The position numbers and the translations under genes were made by a program. 64,000 nucleotides of DNA from Tetracentron sinense. Taxonomy: Eukaryota > Streptophyta > Magnoliopsida > Trochodendrales > Trochodendraceae. Shown here one piece after another: positions 44,000 through 56,384 of the stretch. How positions within the stretch are numbered: the stretch's first letter is position 1; every line of letters begins with the position of its first letter. Location of the stretch: NCBI GenBank assembly GCA_015143295.1, contig CM026568.1, positions 30,636,441-30,700,440 of the forward strand. The letters are read 5' to 3'. The notes below the pieces were generated by a model, which did no database searches, was not told the DNA's origin, and was given only the letters and a program-made list of their open reading frames with translations.

Positions 44000-45325
44000 G
44001 TTAACCGATCCCAGATCAAATACATGTGATCCGGTGGCAGTGATGAACACATACAAGGATTATTTGTGAGAGAGAGAGAGAGCTAAGGGAATCGAGGGCT
44101 TGATTATTGGATTTCTAGAAAGTCAATCGTGGAGCTTCTAGATAGAAAATCTTGGTTTAACATACGTTACTATATATTAAATACAATACTATCTGCCACG
44201 ACCCACAAGAGTGCAAATCTTTGAATCGGGTCTACGACCCGTTTATAAATAAGTGAAGATTAGCCAAACTAAGGAAAGGCCCATCTGCCTAAACCCTTGA
44301 AAATATGCAAATCATTAAAAAGGTTAGCTATGGTTAAAGTGATTATTAGAGCAATCCAAAATATGTTTTATACTCTAAAGAATTTAAAAAATATAAATAT
44401 AAAAGAATGTTATTTCTGTCAACTATAAACTTTTTCTATAATTTTTAAACGTCTCTTATCAAGGATACTTTAAATTGTCTCAATTATCTCTTCAATTGAA
44501 ACTCTTATAGTTAATCTTATCATTAAACCATTTATTCTTAAAGAATTGTAATATTTGACCTCAACCTAAGAATTTATAGTGAAGAAATATATAATCATTT
44601 TGAAAATTCAGCACATTTTGTAACTTCCCAAGCATAACTCTTATTTTTATTTTATTATTTTACGTGTATAATCGATTAAAACGATATTTTAAGATCCATA
44701 ATGATGCTTTAATGGATTGCAAGTAATAACAAAAAATAAAAAAAAACCAATGTCATGTTTCACAAATACGCAAATATGTTAATGCATTTAAAGTGATTAT
44801 AGCTAGCATCCTCCAATATTCTTACATTGTTGGCTTTAGATAAAATCAAATAGGAAGACATAATATGGTGATTTCGTTGTGAGCAAATGATGATAATGAG
44901 TTACATTTAAATTTAAGATTAATGGTTTTATATATATATATATATATGTTATTTGATTATTTCGCATAAATTAACTAGGGTATTAGGATCTATAAGGCTT
45001 GAGTGATTTGATCCAATCCCAATACCTAAGCCCAAACAGTAAATATATAAAAAGTTGGTCAGGTTGAAAGGGGCAGTCCGAAATTACAACACATTAAGCA
45101 TTATGGTCTACGAACTTTTGGGTTTGAGTTTGTGCGTGAGAGCCAACCAAACCGGCCGGTCCAACCCAATTTGGTCAATTAAAGTGACCGGTACCGAAAC
45201 TTCGCTCTATATCATCATGAAGCAATAACACACGATTAACAGGAGTGCTCGCGTACCTCCGTTGACGAAATCAATATTCGCTAGTAAAAGGTCTGAAATC
45301 TTAGACGAACCCCCCAAGAAATTAA
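44000..45325. other. intergenic, no gene recognised
   Basis: A short (GA)n lies at about 44068-44082 and (TA)n at 44930-44946. The rest is AT-rich DNA without coding signal. Confidence 0.45.
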
Positions 45326-45330
45326 ATAAA

Positions 45331-46453
45331 GGGGAAATTACCTAAATGGCCTCGAGGGCTATCCGAAATGCAAAGGTGGCCTTAACTTAACTTTTATGAC
45401 CTCACATTTAGAAAATTACGCATGTGTGAGAATCTCATTTTCTTTAGACACATATGCCCCTTAACATTATGCAAACACGCTGCGAAGAAAGGCATGCAAG
45501 CACAAAAAACAATACCAAGCGCTGAGATCATCATGAACAAAATTTGGGATCGGAAGGTCTACATTAGCACCATCTTCATCCAAGCAATGACAACGTAACT
45601 CAATAGTGAACAAGCTATCACGTGACACAGTGAAGATCGGGTACTTGAACCCATAGTTGTTGAGAAGGTGGCAACAAAACCCCCCCACGATGCCATGAGT
45701 CCCATCATGAACAAACGGCTCAAGCTCTTCATCAAGAATGGATTAAATTCTAGGGTTTTTCAAATCTAATGAGGAAAGAGTTACTGGAACTAGAACAGTA
45801 GGTATCTGTTAGTGTTAGAATCAAAGTTTTTAGGGTGAATCGAAGGGGGTGGAGGAGAAAAGACAAGCAAAGATCTGAATTTGAAGAAGAATATTCATTA
45901 TTCTAGAGAGGGGAGGAGATCATGAAGAGAGGGAAATAATCGTCCATGGATATGAGAGAATTTCATGAGGTCTAAAATTTATGATCTTCCATAAGCATGT
46001 ATTTGCAGAGAGAGAGAGAGAGTCAATGGATGATTAAATTTTTGCTAAGTGCTTCCTGGTGCGTGAATCTTGTTTAATGGCTGCAAGTGGTGTCTAGAGT
46101 TATATTGATGATGCATTAATAAAACCATTAAAATATCCGGTAACAAACTTTTCTTTAGAATGTGATCCCTCTTCTCGGGGATAGAACAACCACAACAACG
46201 TCGGAATATCACCGGAAGCATAGGTGAATCTAGGGTTAAGATGTCGAAAGGCAAAATCTCAAGGTTGGAATCGTGAAATCACTCCATTATAAGTATTTAA
46301 CTAAATGTTTAAGGGTATATGTGTCCAAAAAAATCGGATCTCCACACATATGGTTGCTTTGACATGTGGGAGGTCATAAAAGTTATCTTGAATTGTCAAT
46401 GTTCAACTTGTGTACTCTTGGATAGACCGCAGGGTCATTTAGGTAGTTTTCCA
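45331..46453. mobile_element. TIR element of about 1.1 kb
   Basis: GGGAAATTACCTAAATGGCC at the left faces GGTCATTTAGGTAGTTTTCC at the right. The similarity continues inward, with AACTTTTATGACCTC on the left and its mirror GAGGTCATAAAAGTT on the right. A minus-strand open frame of 73 codons (45467-45688) and GC-richer DNA up to about 46260 fill the middle. I do not recognise a transposase. The interior may be captured host DNA. No target duplication was confirmed. Confidence 0.65.
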
Positions 46454-46772
46454 AAAGTGCCGTTGGTGGGTAACTAACTACTTTTCGACCCAAGCACACC
46501 CGCGCATTTTAGCAGCTAGCATTTGGTGAAGGATGATGGTTGACTGTCAAAATTCCGAAGAGGAGGAACTTCCCATGCATGGAAGGAGAGATGTTGATGT
46601 ATTAGCTGGCGACTGGTTTATTTATGACCGGATAAGAAGAGATGGCCTTTTAGTAAACCATATTTTCGTGGTTTTTGTCAATCAAGAATGGGGCGAAAAA
46701 AATAAGTATTAGAGTCATTGGACTCCGCTATTTTATTTAATTCACTGATATGGTTAAAGATATGTTGATTTA

Positions 46773-47135
46773 GACTTGTAATCTTCTCCACTGATAACCC
46801 CTTTTTGCCAAAATCGGTTACACCCCTGTGGCCCCACGTGTCCCTTTTTATACCCCTTAATTGTGGTTAAGATTCACTTACCCTTAGGGTTCACCCACCT
46901 ATCTTTGGTTTTTAGAAAAAAATATTTAAACAAATTAACCTTAGGAGTTGGTAAATGTTAACCACAGTTCACAAATTTTTTATTACTTTTAAAAAAAAAT
47001 TAAAGATAGCTAGGTGAACCTTAAATGTGAGTAAATCTTATCCACAATTAAGAGATGTCAAAAGGGACATGTGGCCACTTCAGCGGGGTAACCGGTTTTG
47101 GCAAAACCAGTTACAACCCGAGAAGACTACGACTC
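46773..47135. mobile_element. MULE-type MITE (AAAACCGGTTAC family), copy 2
   Basis: The ends GACTTGTAATCTTCTC and GAGAAGACTACGACTC match copy 1 at 40225-40593, as do the inner GCCAAAATCGGTTAC / GTAACCGGTTTTGGC repeats. The left arm has CCACGTGTCCC. Flanks TTGATTTA and TTAATTTA form an 8-bp near-duplication with one mismatch. Confidence 0.85.
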
Positions 47136-49318
47136 TTAATTTAATAGGTCATTGGACGACCGATGTAGCATTTGCTAGGGAGTTTTTGACAAGTGGTTGC
47201 ATGAATGGAGATACTACGATATGATTGGTTCCACACTTCCACGTGTATAATTTTCGCGCTATAATGCATTTGAGAGGGGAGCACACACACGAGGAGGACA
47301 TTATTTGTGCCTTATCATTAACTGCAGGGCAACATCGCCCTGTGAGAGCATGACCCTACGTTGTAGGGACTAGCTGCAGGAGTTCAAAACGGCACGAGGA
47401 AAGATTAGGGGAGGCTGCTCTACACCACACTAATCCTAAGTGGTCAGTGTGATTATCCTAGCTAAACAATTAGAGTTTTATAAAAAAAATTATTCAAGAG
47501 GTTCACTCAAGCATATGAATTAGTTTCTTTGTTTTTTTTTTTTTGAAAATGCAATTTGTAATGAAATGCCGGTCCTCATTGGTCCTACCATTTTAACACT
47601 CATTAATTGTAGTTTAAGATTCATTCACCCTAAGAAATAAATATTAACTTTAAGTTGTTTAAGCTTAACCGAGCTTGAAATGAGAAGGCATTTGATTAAT
47701 TGATTGTGTAGTCAAATGCAGGTTCATACAATCACAACTCTTTTTTTTTTTCCATGTTGATTTCTTTGCAACCAAGGAAAAAAGCAAACCACATACACGC
47801 TATTGACAAACATTATTTCCAATTAAAAATACTGTTATATATATATATATACATATTTGTTTTTGGTTTTTGGGTTGGGGGTGGGGAGGGGGGTTTGGAA
47901 ACGATTTGGAGAAAGTCAATGAGTAGACCATATGGGGTTGGTTGTTAGTGCCCTTGCTTGGGTCCCAAGTAAGTGAATTAGATAGGAGGGGCCTACACTA
48001 CTGAAGCACTCGAAAACATTGGCTAACAAATTTATATTCTTGATGGAGAAAACCAGAATTATAAACAAAAATTTGTAAGAATAAGAAAATAATTAGGGAT
48101 TTTGTCTACTAGCATTCAAGATTCAATATAATAATCAATCTCTTACTATTGTTGTAGACTTATCCAAACAATAAGCATTACTTAAGAGAAGAATCTACCC
48201 AAACTAACATAGCAAATGATTGAAAATGCGTGGTTGGAGGCTTTGAGCAAGCAAATTGTCAAAAAAACCTAACCATCCTTGCTACAGGGCCACCCTTGCC
48301 AAGGGCTATGGTTTAGGATTTATTTCAAACTGCTAGCATCGCGCGCGCTCCACCCTAGCAGAGAGGGGGGGGGGGGGGGCTCCATCACATTACCATTAAA
48401 AAAGTATGGTTGGAGGCTCTGAAAAATGAAATTGACAAAACATGCTCTTTAACTAGATACAAAATAGGATAAAAATTTGGAGTTCAAGAGCTTAATGTAC
48501 ATACCTTTAGCGTTCCAAATGGCACGATTGGGGGTTAAAAATGCTTAATGAGTCCTTTGCAGATCCAAACCTGTCTACAATTTCAAAACCAGTTGCAGCT
48601 CTTTGAATCCATGACTACAAAATTACCCATGGTTTTGACTAGTTTCTTCAGGATAAGTTGGCATGGGTAGGTTCTTTTGCAATGAGAACACTATGGCCCG
48701 GGATACAGAGAAAGTCCAATAAAATAAATAAAAGAGTTGAAGGCTCAAAGCAAGGGAACTGCCTGTGTTTTCTGAACCATGTTTTCCATTGCATTCAGAG
48801 CTGAACTGGGAATCAAAATCAATTCCAGGACAAAGGAATCACCCGTCTCAAAACTAATTTTCTTAGCAGATAATGTAAAGAAGCTGTTTAAAGTTCAACA
48901 TTATGGTTATAATCATTTCTTTTATTGAACAAGTACCTGGCTGCTTGCCACACATTTAGTATAGTAGTAGAAGTAACATAGTATCAGTATTTAGAATCAA
49001 CATTATGAATGTAATGGCCCTGGTCATGAAATTTTGATCCATGCAAATTTTCCCAAGTACCAGACAATCGATTTGATAACTTAATCAATGTCAGGAAGAA
49101 CAGTACTGTGCCTTGAATATATTATTCAGAACTTTAGGTACATTCTTCCATTTATGCATGTTAGACTAAGGACAGTCAATCGCAAGGCATGGACACTTTT
49201 ACATCCTAATACCTCAGTTTTATAGCAAATCTAAAAGAGGAACCTTATGTAAACCTGCAGTGAAGTGAGTGTTTCCTCCGTTTCCAATGTGTATACCTTT
49301 TCTCCCAGGAATTAATCC
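47136..49318. other. intergenic, no gene recognised
   Basis: There is a (TA)n tract at 47837-47851 and a poly(G) run at 48366-48379. No frame, TIR or RNA gene is supported. The C-terminal continuation of the flippase pseudogene was looked for here and not found. Confidence 0.4.
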
Positions 49319-49324
49319 TGAAGG

Positions 49325-52225
49325 TGTGCAGAAACATCCTGATCGGGAACACCAAGAGCAATCACAGGAAGCAAAGTGAAGAAGACATAGCAGGACTGTT
49401 GGAAATTGTCATGAATTCAAACCAGATTCATGATGACCCGTTTGGCGACCTAGATGACCTGATAAATGGGGCAATGTGTGGGGTTTATAAGGTATTTTTT
49501 TATGATGACCCGTTTGGCGACCCCTGGCCGAAATTTTGACCCGACATGTTTTGGGTATTTTTACTCATATTGTCTTTATATTGTAACCCTAATATATAAA
49601 GTATTTTTTAGGGTTTATTTGATAAGAGAGGAGAGCCGTTTTTTGGGGAGATTTGAGAAGAGGGTTTTTTCTGAGTGAGCATTGTAAAATCTTCCGTTGA
49701 ATATAGGGATCAATCACCACTGCCCGTGGATGTAGGCATATTGCCGAACCACGTAAATTGTGTCTTTCTGTTGGTTTGTTTTCTCTCTTCCGTTTGGTTA
49801 TTTGTTCATTGTTTTCTAAATCGTTACATTGTTATTTGTACACTTTCGCACAACAAGGACATTACACTTACCAATCATTATAAACAGGCTGATTAGAGAA
49901 AAAGTAGGTATCAGACCAAAATTGGATAAACCAAATGCCCTGTCTTTGCAGAAATAGCAGCACATCTGCACCGAAAAATTAAGAACCCGGTGTCAAACCG
50001 GAAGGAAGAATGCTATTTCATTGTTACCAAATTCTCTTTAATCGAGGTGATAGAACGGCAGCCATTTTAACATAGTTTTCAGTCTCTTAATAAGACACCA
50101 ATAGGCATCTACCAGCAGCAAACATTCCAGAAATCAGTGCTCCAGATTCCCCATGAGACCAAGAGCCAAAGACTTGCCATAAATTATCAGAGCAGACTCA
50201 ATAAGTGAACTAACTTGAGATTTTCCTTCTCGAATTTTTTGTTACGCTCACATAAAAAATCTAAAAAGACAATTTTTTTTTAAGAAACATACGATAAAAA
50301 TGATTGTTCAATCACTTAACTGAGACTCATGTACCTTTGCAACGACCTCCTTGCTCCTTTCTCCGAGGCATTGATATTTGAAAAATCTAGTATGATCACA
50401 ATTTGCTTCAGTCCTTGTCTGCTTAAGCTACATTCATATACCTGAAGAATTTAGTTGTGTTACAACACATAACCTACAGAAATGACATTCAGACCTCAGA
50501 CTTGTCGCACTGTATAAATGAGCAGCAGTGTGAAATGCTTGGAAACCATACCCGATATTGATTGCAGTATCCAACTGATCACCAGTTAAGACCCGTATCT
50601 TAACCCCATCCTAGAAAAGCTTGTCAATGCACTCAGGAACCTATATTACACCAGGGATAATCAGTTCGAAATTTGATTGTTTAAGCATAGATGCATGCCT
50701 TCCCAATTGTTGAGATAGTACACTTTTTAATAGTTTATGAACTTGCATCCATATTTAGAGGTATCTGTATCTGTATTGTTAGGGAAATGCATTCATGTGT
50801 TTTTGCAAATTTGTATGCATTTAACATGCGGCTTTGTGTTTCGTTAAGCATGTAATCCAGCAAACCATAGGATCATATCAGTTGAGCTCATGGAATGGAA
50901 TAATATACAAGACATGCCATTTACATGTGAATTCAGTGGCTTCAAGTTCTATAACTGGGTACTAGTTACTAGAGTTTAGTTTAGTAACACCCCCTTTTTC
51001 TATTTGTCCTCAACAGTTGTAGCACCAATAAGAATCAAATCCCTCTAAATCTTATCAACTGCAGCATTTACCAGTGCGACTCGGTCTGCAGTGACAAACG
51101 TTCTAGTCTTTGAAAACTATTTCTTGCTGTATTCTGTACTCTTCTTCACTGACCTCATGGTATGCAATAACCAGGATATGTAAACCTGTATCAGAATATT
51201 TATTTATGTGATCCTTTGTCTGAACCTTGAATATTCATCCATCCTCTTAAAGCTTTTCAATATTACATTTAATGGATGCAGTTTAACAAAAAGTTGAAAT
51301 CAATAGACCAGGTATTGCAAACTCACATAATCTGGAATATAGAGTGTGTATGCAAAGGGAAGCAGACCTGTCAGATCCCTTGCAAAGAAGCAACAATTGA
51401 TTCTCTACATTCCTCATAATTACGAACATTCGCTTGTGAGAACTAGTAAACTGAAGTGAAGAAGCTTATATGATCTGGAATATAAAGTGAAACGTCACAT
51501 AACACACAATGACAATATCGAGAGAAAATTAGGGAAGTCAAAAAAAAAGTATGGAAATCTATATTAGAAGTTCCAAAGAGCTTTCAACTGTAAATCTTTT
51601 TTCCATTCTTAGGATTGAATTCGTGAGCAGGGATTCTTGTCTGTGTCATAGAATGCAAAGCAAATATCTCTTGTATCTGCAACAGAAGTTGCTTCATCTT
51701 GGGACTTAGCTTCATAAGAAACACATCAGGAATGGCTGTGTATCAGATTGCCAAGGAGGAATAAATTATGTATGACATCTGATTTGAAGTTCAGTCACCC
51801 ATTGTTCATCTCCGAAGAGCCCAAGCATTGACAAAATGTTTCAAAAACTACCCACTTTCTGTGCCTCCAGTCTTCCACAGCCTAATTGGCCATAGTATAT
51901 CCGACGACAACCACCAGAGGTGCAAGAACACCAAGAGCTCTATAAGGTGGCAACGGACTAATTGAGACGCAAGTAACCACAATAAAGTATATTGGCAACC
52001 TCCTAAACTGCTAAAATAAAGATTTGGGAACAAAATTAGCTGTTGTATGCTTAGTAGTGGAGACATATATAGTTTCCCCTGTAGTTGAGCTGAATTGCAT
52101 CTGGGTTATCAGGATAATTACAGTACACCACTCTCGGTACCCTCTCGGCTCAATCTGGGAATGACTGTCTTCAAATGAAGAACGAGTGTATGATAATAAG
52201 TAGAGCTTGCCCCTCTCATCCTTGT
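49325..52225 (-). pseudogene. phospholipid-transporting P4-ATPase (ALA4-7-type flippase) pseudogene
   Basis: Read on the minus strand, family blocks occur in order: [11 protein letters not shown] (about 52150-52200), [13 protein letters not shown] (52085-52140), [16 protein letters not shown] (about 52000-52065), [13 protein letters not shown] then VEDWR (51855-51960), KSQDEA (about 51700), QFTSSHKRMFVIMRN (about 51400-51455), LVIAYHEVSEEEY (51115-51175), VTADRVALVNAAVDKI then RDLILIGATTVEDK (51010-51105), VPECIDKL and VLTGDQ then TAINIG (50550-50645), SRQGLKQIVI (about 50380-50440), ALIIYGKSL (about 50160-50200), QPVYNDW (about 49860) and [16 protein letters not shown] (49325-49390). Intact relatives move phospholipids to the cytosolic leaflet. 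Stops occur inside several blocks and frames shift. The DKTGT phosphorylation loop and the GDGxND hinge are missing. Introns remain, so it is not a retrocopy. A solo LTR splits it at 49397-49855. Confidence 0.88.
49397..49855 (+). mobile_element. copia-type solo LTR inside the flippase pseudogene
   Basis: It starts TGTTGGAAATTG and ends CGCACAACA, with matching TGTTG/CAACA tips. It is flanked by a perfect 5-bp duplication AGGAC (49392-49396 and 49856-49860). An AATATATAAAG TATA-like site lies near 49590, followed by CGTGGATGTAGGC...CCGAACCACGTAAAT, a stretch common in plant copia LTRs. Removing it rejoins the flippase blocks on either side. GATGACCCGTTTGGCGACC occurs twice inside (49431 and 49504). 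Confidence 0.92.
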
Positions 52226-52750
52226 GCCTAGAATTTTCTGTGCTTTATATACAAATGATGTTTTATTTCTTCTTCCTCAAACACGTATAAGAGATCAAAC
52301 TCCTCTCAAACTGCCATTGCCATTACTCTTCTCCTTTGAAAGAAAGACACCAAGTAACCAAAACAAACAATAACTACTTCCCTTTCAAACCCAAAAAAAA
52401 AAAAAATTCCATGATAAATTTCCATTTCTCTATGGTGTATACACGCTTTATTTAAACAATACGAGATTTCAAACGAAATATACTATAACCTTTCACTGAT
52501 TCGTCTTTGAGCTATACACGCACATAGAAAGTGAGCTTATGAACGATGGAATCATGCTCCGTTTGATCTTACTAAACTGGAATTCGAAATGAACTTACTA
52601 GCTTAATTACAGTGAATTTGTAATTGCTTCAAATAAAATAATTTAAATCGATATATGAAGTTTACCTGATAGACCGAGAGCATTAATGGAAACCCTAGAA
52701 ATGGCAATCCACTTCATTTCATTTCATATGAAGTTACAGAGAATTGGGGC
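52226..52750. other. former upstream region of the flippase pseudogene
   Basis: AT-rich DNA with a poly(A) run near 52390. This would be the old promoter and leader of the pseudogene. I see no gene or repeat in it. Confidence 0.35.
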
Positions 52751-52882
52751 TTTTACGTAGTGAGTGGGGGTGAGGTATCATGTAACACACTAAAAACATT
52801 TGGATAGGTCCTCGGGTTTTACGTAGTGAGTGGGGGGTAAGGTATATCATGTAATACACTAAAAACATTTGGATAGGTCCTG
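52751..52882. repeat. tandem duplication, period 66 bp
   Basis: TTTTACGTAGTGAGTGGGG...TTTGGATAGGTCCT starts at 52751 and again at 52817 with small differences. Two copies. Confidence 0.88.
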
Positions 52883-52970
52883 GTTGAACCTATCCAAATC
52901 ATTTCAATCCGAACTCCCTTATCTTATGACATATTTGAGCTACTTTCAAATTATCTAAAACTAGTGGAAG

Positions 52971-53491
52971 GCACGCGTGTTGCACGTGTGTACAATCCGA
53001 TGCAGGTGAGAGAGAGGGGTGGGGGAGAGCGACTTGGAAACCCTAGAGATGAGTGAATTTTAACCACAGTTAAGGAGTGTCAAAAGGGACACGTGTTAAC
53101 CTGTGGGTGCAATTGATGAGAAAGGGATAGTTTGAGGTGGGTGAATTTTAACCACAATTGAGGAATGTCACAAAGGTGTAGATGAGAAAATGGTAGTTTG
53201 GGAATTAAGTAAAATATTAAATCAAGATTTTGTCTTAAGGGTAGTTTGAGAATTTATAACTTTAAATAGATTGTAGATGAGAAGTGTAAAAATCAGGCTA
53301 CGGTTTGAGAAAATGATAGTTTAGTAGATTGTAGATGAGAAATGGGTAGTTTGAAAATTAAGTAAAACATTAAATGAATGAAGATTTGTAAGGTTTGTAT
53401 ATGAGGGTAGTTTGGGAATTGACAAAAATTAGGCTACGGGGTAATTTGGGAATTTCCATCATTAGGGGGGTTTCTCTCATTATAGTAGAGA
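52971..53491 (-). mobile_element. non-autonomous Helitron, reverse orientation
   Basis: On the minus strand it starts A|TCTCTACTATAATG (plus 53491 downward) and ends CACGTGCAACACGCGTGCCTTCCACTAG|T (plus 52971). That gives TC and CTAG ends, A-T insertion and a hairpin before the 3' end. Its 5' part matches the Helitron at 39916-40191, and its 3' tip (GTGCCTTCCACTAG) is the same as at 57249-57670. It carries a module TTTTAACCACAGTTAAGG plus GACACGTGTTAACC also found in the local MITEs. No Rep/helicase. Confidence 0.82.
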
Positions 53492-53617
53492 TATACTCAT
53501 CTCTTATTAGAATATATTCACATAACACTCTAGAAGCAAAATTCCTTTTAGTCATCCAACCCTAATAATTATTTGGGTATCATCCTCCTCATTCTCTCAA
53601 TCTTTAATGAAAAATTG

Positions 53618-56004
53618 TGTTGAGATGTCAAAACTAGCCGAGATTGATTAAGTGCAAAGTATGTCATAGGGTAGTCCGGTAGACTAGAATTTGCGCTTGG
53701 TAGGCCAAGAGGAGCTCGGTAGACAAAGGCAAAGTTTGACCGATGTTAGGAGTGCTAATTGGGATTAGGTCAAACTAACCATGGTTAGGATTGCTAACCA
53801 CAGTAAAAAAAATGTCCCAAAATTGATTTTTTGGTCTATTTGGATTTTTCTGATTTTTTCAGAATTTTTCCAAAGGTTAAGGATTGCTTAACCATGGTTA
53901 AGGGGGGTAGGTCACCATGGTTAGAGGTGCTAACCGTAGTTAAATGGTCTAAAGAGACCATATTTGAGCTTCTTAGAATATTTGGAAATTTCTAAGTATT
54001 TTTTCAGAATTTTTTTTGGTTAAGGGTTGCTTAACCATGGTTAAAAGTTAACCAAATATGGAGTTTAACCATGGTTAAACAGTCTAACCAAGGTGAAAAT
54101 GGTCACATAGGAAATTTCTGGAATCCAGGGAATATATCTGATTTTTTGATGATTTTTCCAAAATTTGTGGGGTTAATGGGTGTTTAACCATGATTAAAAG
54201 TTAACCAAAGATAGATTTAACCATGGTTAAGGATCAAGTTTAGCCAAAAGTGGACCCAGGGATCATGGCAGGGCCTAGACTGGCCTCCTACCTGATCTGA
54301 GCCCTGTGCATAGCCCAAAAATTAAAAAAATTGAAAATTGAGGTAATCAGATTACCTCCATTCAATTAATCTTTTAACCATGGTTTGCACTGAGATATAG
54401 TCTGAAGTCCTATGAAGACATTGGGCCTGGTATGGGCCCAGGGAAAAGACAGGTGTGGGCCCCATAGGGGCCCAAAGCTACTGCAACTGAAGGTCTGATT
54501 TGGCGGTAAATAGTTTACCGCCAGACTGGCTGTTCTGGTTTAAAGCAAAACTAACCCTAGTTAAGGGTTGAGTTAAGGGCTGAAACTTTAAGGGGAGGTA
54601 GCCAAAGTCCAGAGGTACCTAACCATGGCCCTGGAACCGATCAGGACCTGGACCAACTATGGTTAAAGGGCAGTTAACAAAGAGGTTTAATAATGGCGGT
54701 AGTTATTCTACCGCCATTATGCATTTTGCCCAGAAATTGCATATGCTCGCCCCTGTATAGGACCAGGGCTATTCAAGAGTTCCCTCATGGCCTGAGGGAC
54801 CCCTAGAACTCGTGGAGATGCTACCATGCTGCACAAAGGGGTGAACCCGTGCTAAGCCTCAAGGGATACCCCCCTATGTCTATGAGGAAGACAAGGGGCC
54901 CTGTCCTTGGCTGCGAACTACAAAGTAATGAATAAAACAAGAACTAAGTACCGCCTGGAGTAGGACCAGGGGGTCTTACACTGAATTTGTAACAGAAAAT
55001 AAAGAAGGGAGATGTTCTACCCTCTACGTGCACCTGGTGGTGCTGCTGCCGTTGTCACAGTGGAGGTGGCAGACCTAGGTGAGACCTGAGAGATCTCCTG
55101 GGGGCCCAAGGGTGGTCTCAGGTGGCGGACAGGGGCCTGGAAGTTGATGGAGTAGGGCTGGCCGAGCTCGAGCAGCACTTGGGTATGAGAATTTGGAGTT
55201 AAGAACCCATGGGGGTGAAGTGGTATAAATAGGAGTGAGGGAATGGGCCAGGGGCCTTATGGGCATTTTCCCAGGCGTGGGGAACCAACCAGGAGCGTCC
55301 CAGGGTGGCCAGGTGGGTGTTGATACGCTGGTTGCAGGTTTCAGGATATGGCGGTGATTGAATTACTGCCATTATCCAAATGGGCTACTGGGTGATTGGC
55401 AGTAATCCAATTACCGCCAATAAGAGACATTGCCAAATTGGGTCAAGCCCTCGCACACTTGGGCCGAAAGCGAGATAGGGGCTACTATTTGGAGAATTTG
55501 GCACCTATTTTTTTGAATTTTGAAGGTGGGCCCCACCCAAGTGGACCCTAGAGAGTTGTAGGCCCAAGTTTGGGCCCACCAAAGGCCTTGGCTCACAGTT
55601 CTGGGGTTTTGCTTGATTAATGGGCCTTGAGCCCGTGGGACTCATAACTTAGGTTTGGTTAGGGTTTAGGCTAGGTCTAGGGCTTACCTAGGGTTAGACT
55701 TAGAGTTTAACTAGGGTTAGCCTATGGTTTGGTCTAGGGCTTAAGGGTTTTTAGACTGAAATGGGCCTTAAGCCCAAATTGTTTAGGGTTCTAGGGTTTG
55801 CCTAGAGTTTAGGGCATACCTAGGGTTTAGCCAGGGTTTAGGGTATACCTAGGGTTCATCTAGGGTTTGGCCTGTGGTTCACCTAGGGTTAAGTCTAGGG
55901 TTTGGTTACAGGTTTACCTGTGGTCCAGGGCTTGATTAGGGACTTAGCTGGGGATGACCATGGTTAAGGGTGGTTAAGCAGTGTGTAAAAATTGGGTGCT
56001 TACA
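53618..56004. mobile_element. possible large LTR (orientation uncertain)
   Basis: The right edge reads ATTGGGTGCTTACA|TTTAT, and the left edge could be TTTAA|TGAAAAATTG, giving an LTR-like TG...CA unit of about 2.4 kb with a 4-of-5 target match. It is GC-richer than its surroundings, repeats ACCATGGTTAA many times (53880-54240), and has a GGTATAAATAGG TATA-like site near 55222. These features suit a long LTR, but no internal retrotransposon sequence flanks it. Confidence 0.4.
55640..55930. repeat. degenerate telomere-like (TTTAGGG) repeats
   Basis: TAGGGTTTAG, CTAGGGTTTGG and similar variants recur about every 12-20 bp. The plant telomere unit is TTTAGGG, but here the copies are scattered and diverged. 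Probably a feature of the surrounding LTR-like sequence rather than a true interstitial telomere. Confidence 0.6.
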
Positions 56005-56384
56005 TTTATCACTAGAGCTTAGTACCTAATTAAGGACGCCCATGCATCACTAGGTGACTGTCTTAACGAGCTCGATCAAGCATTACGAGTCTTGGTCAGT
56101 TGAAGCACACACCTTGCAATTGCCTAAGCGGCTCTTTGACTATACTACTTAAGATATCTCATTTGTTCTCATATATCGGTACCACAATACTTTTTGATTG
56201 GGTAATCTAAACCATATGATCGAGAGATATAACACATGACTTTAAAAAGGTTACGAGATAGGTGTTCCATGGGCTTCTTCCACTTAGGTTATGCAAGTTC
56301 ATTCAAGAAAAACCTTGGGGTTTTTTTTCGTAACAAAGGGTGTCCTAAACCCTTTGAGACAAGAACTAGTTCCTTTGTTCACAC
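56005..56384. other. intergenic, nothing recognised
   Basis: No coding frame or repeat structure that I can support. Confidence 0.35.

Noticed and set aside
55640-55930. True interstitial telomere
   Set aside because: The TTTAGGG-like units are scattered and diverged rather than head to tail, and they lie within an LTR-like block.
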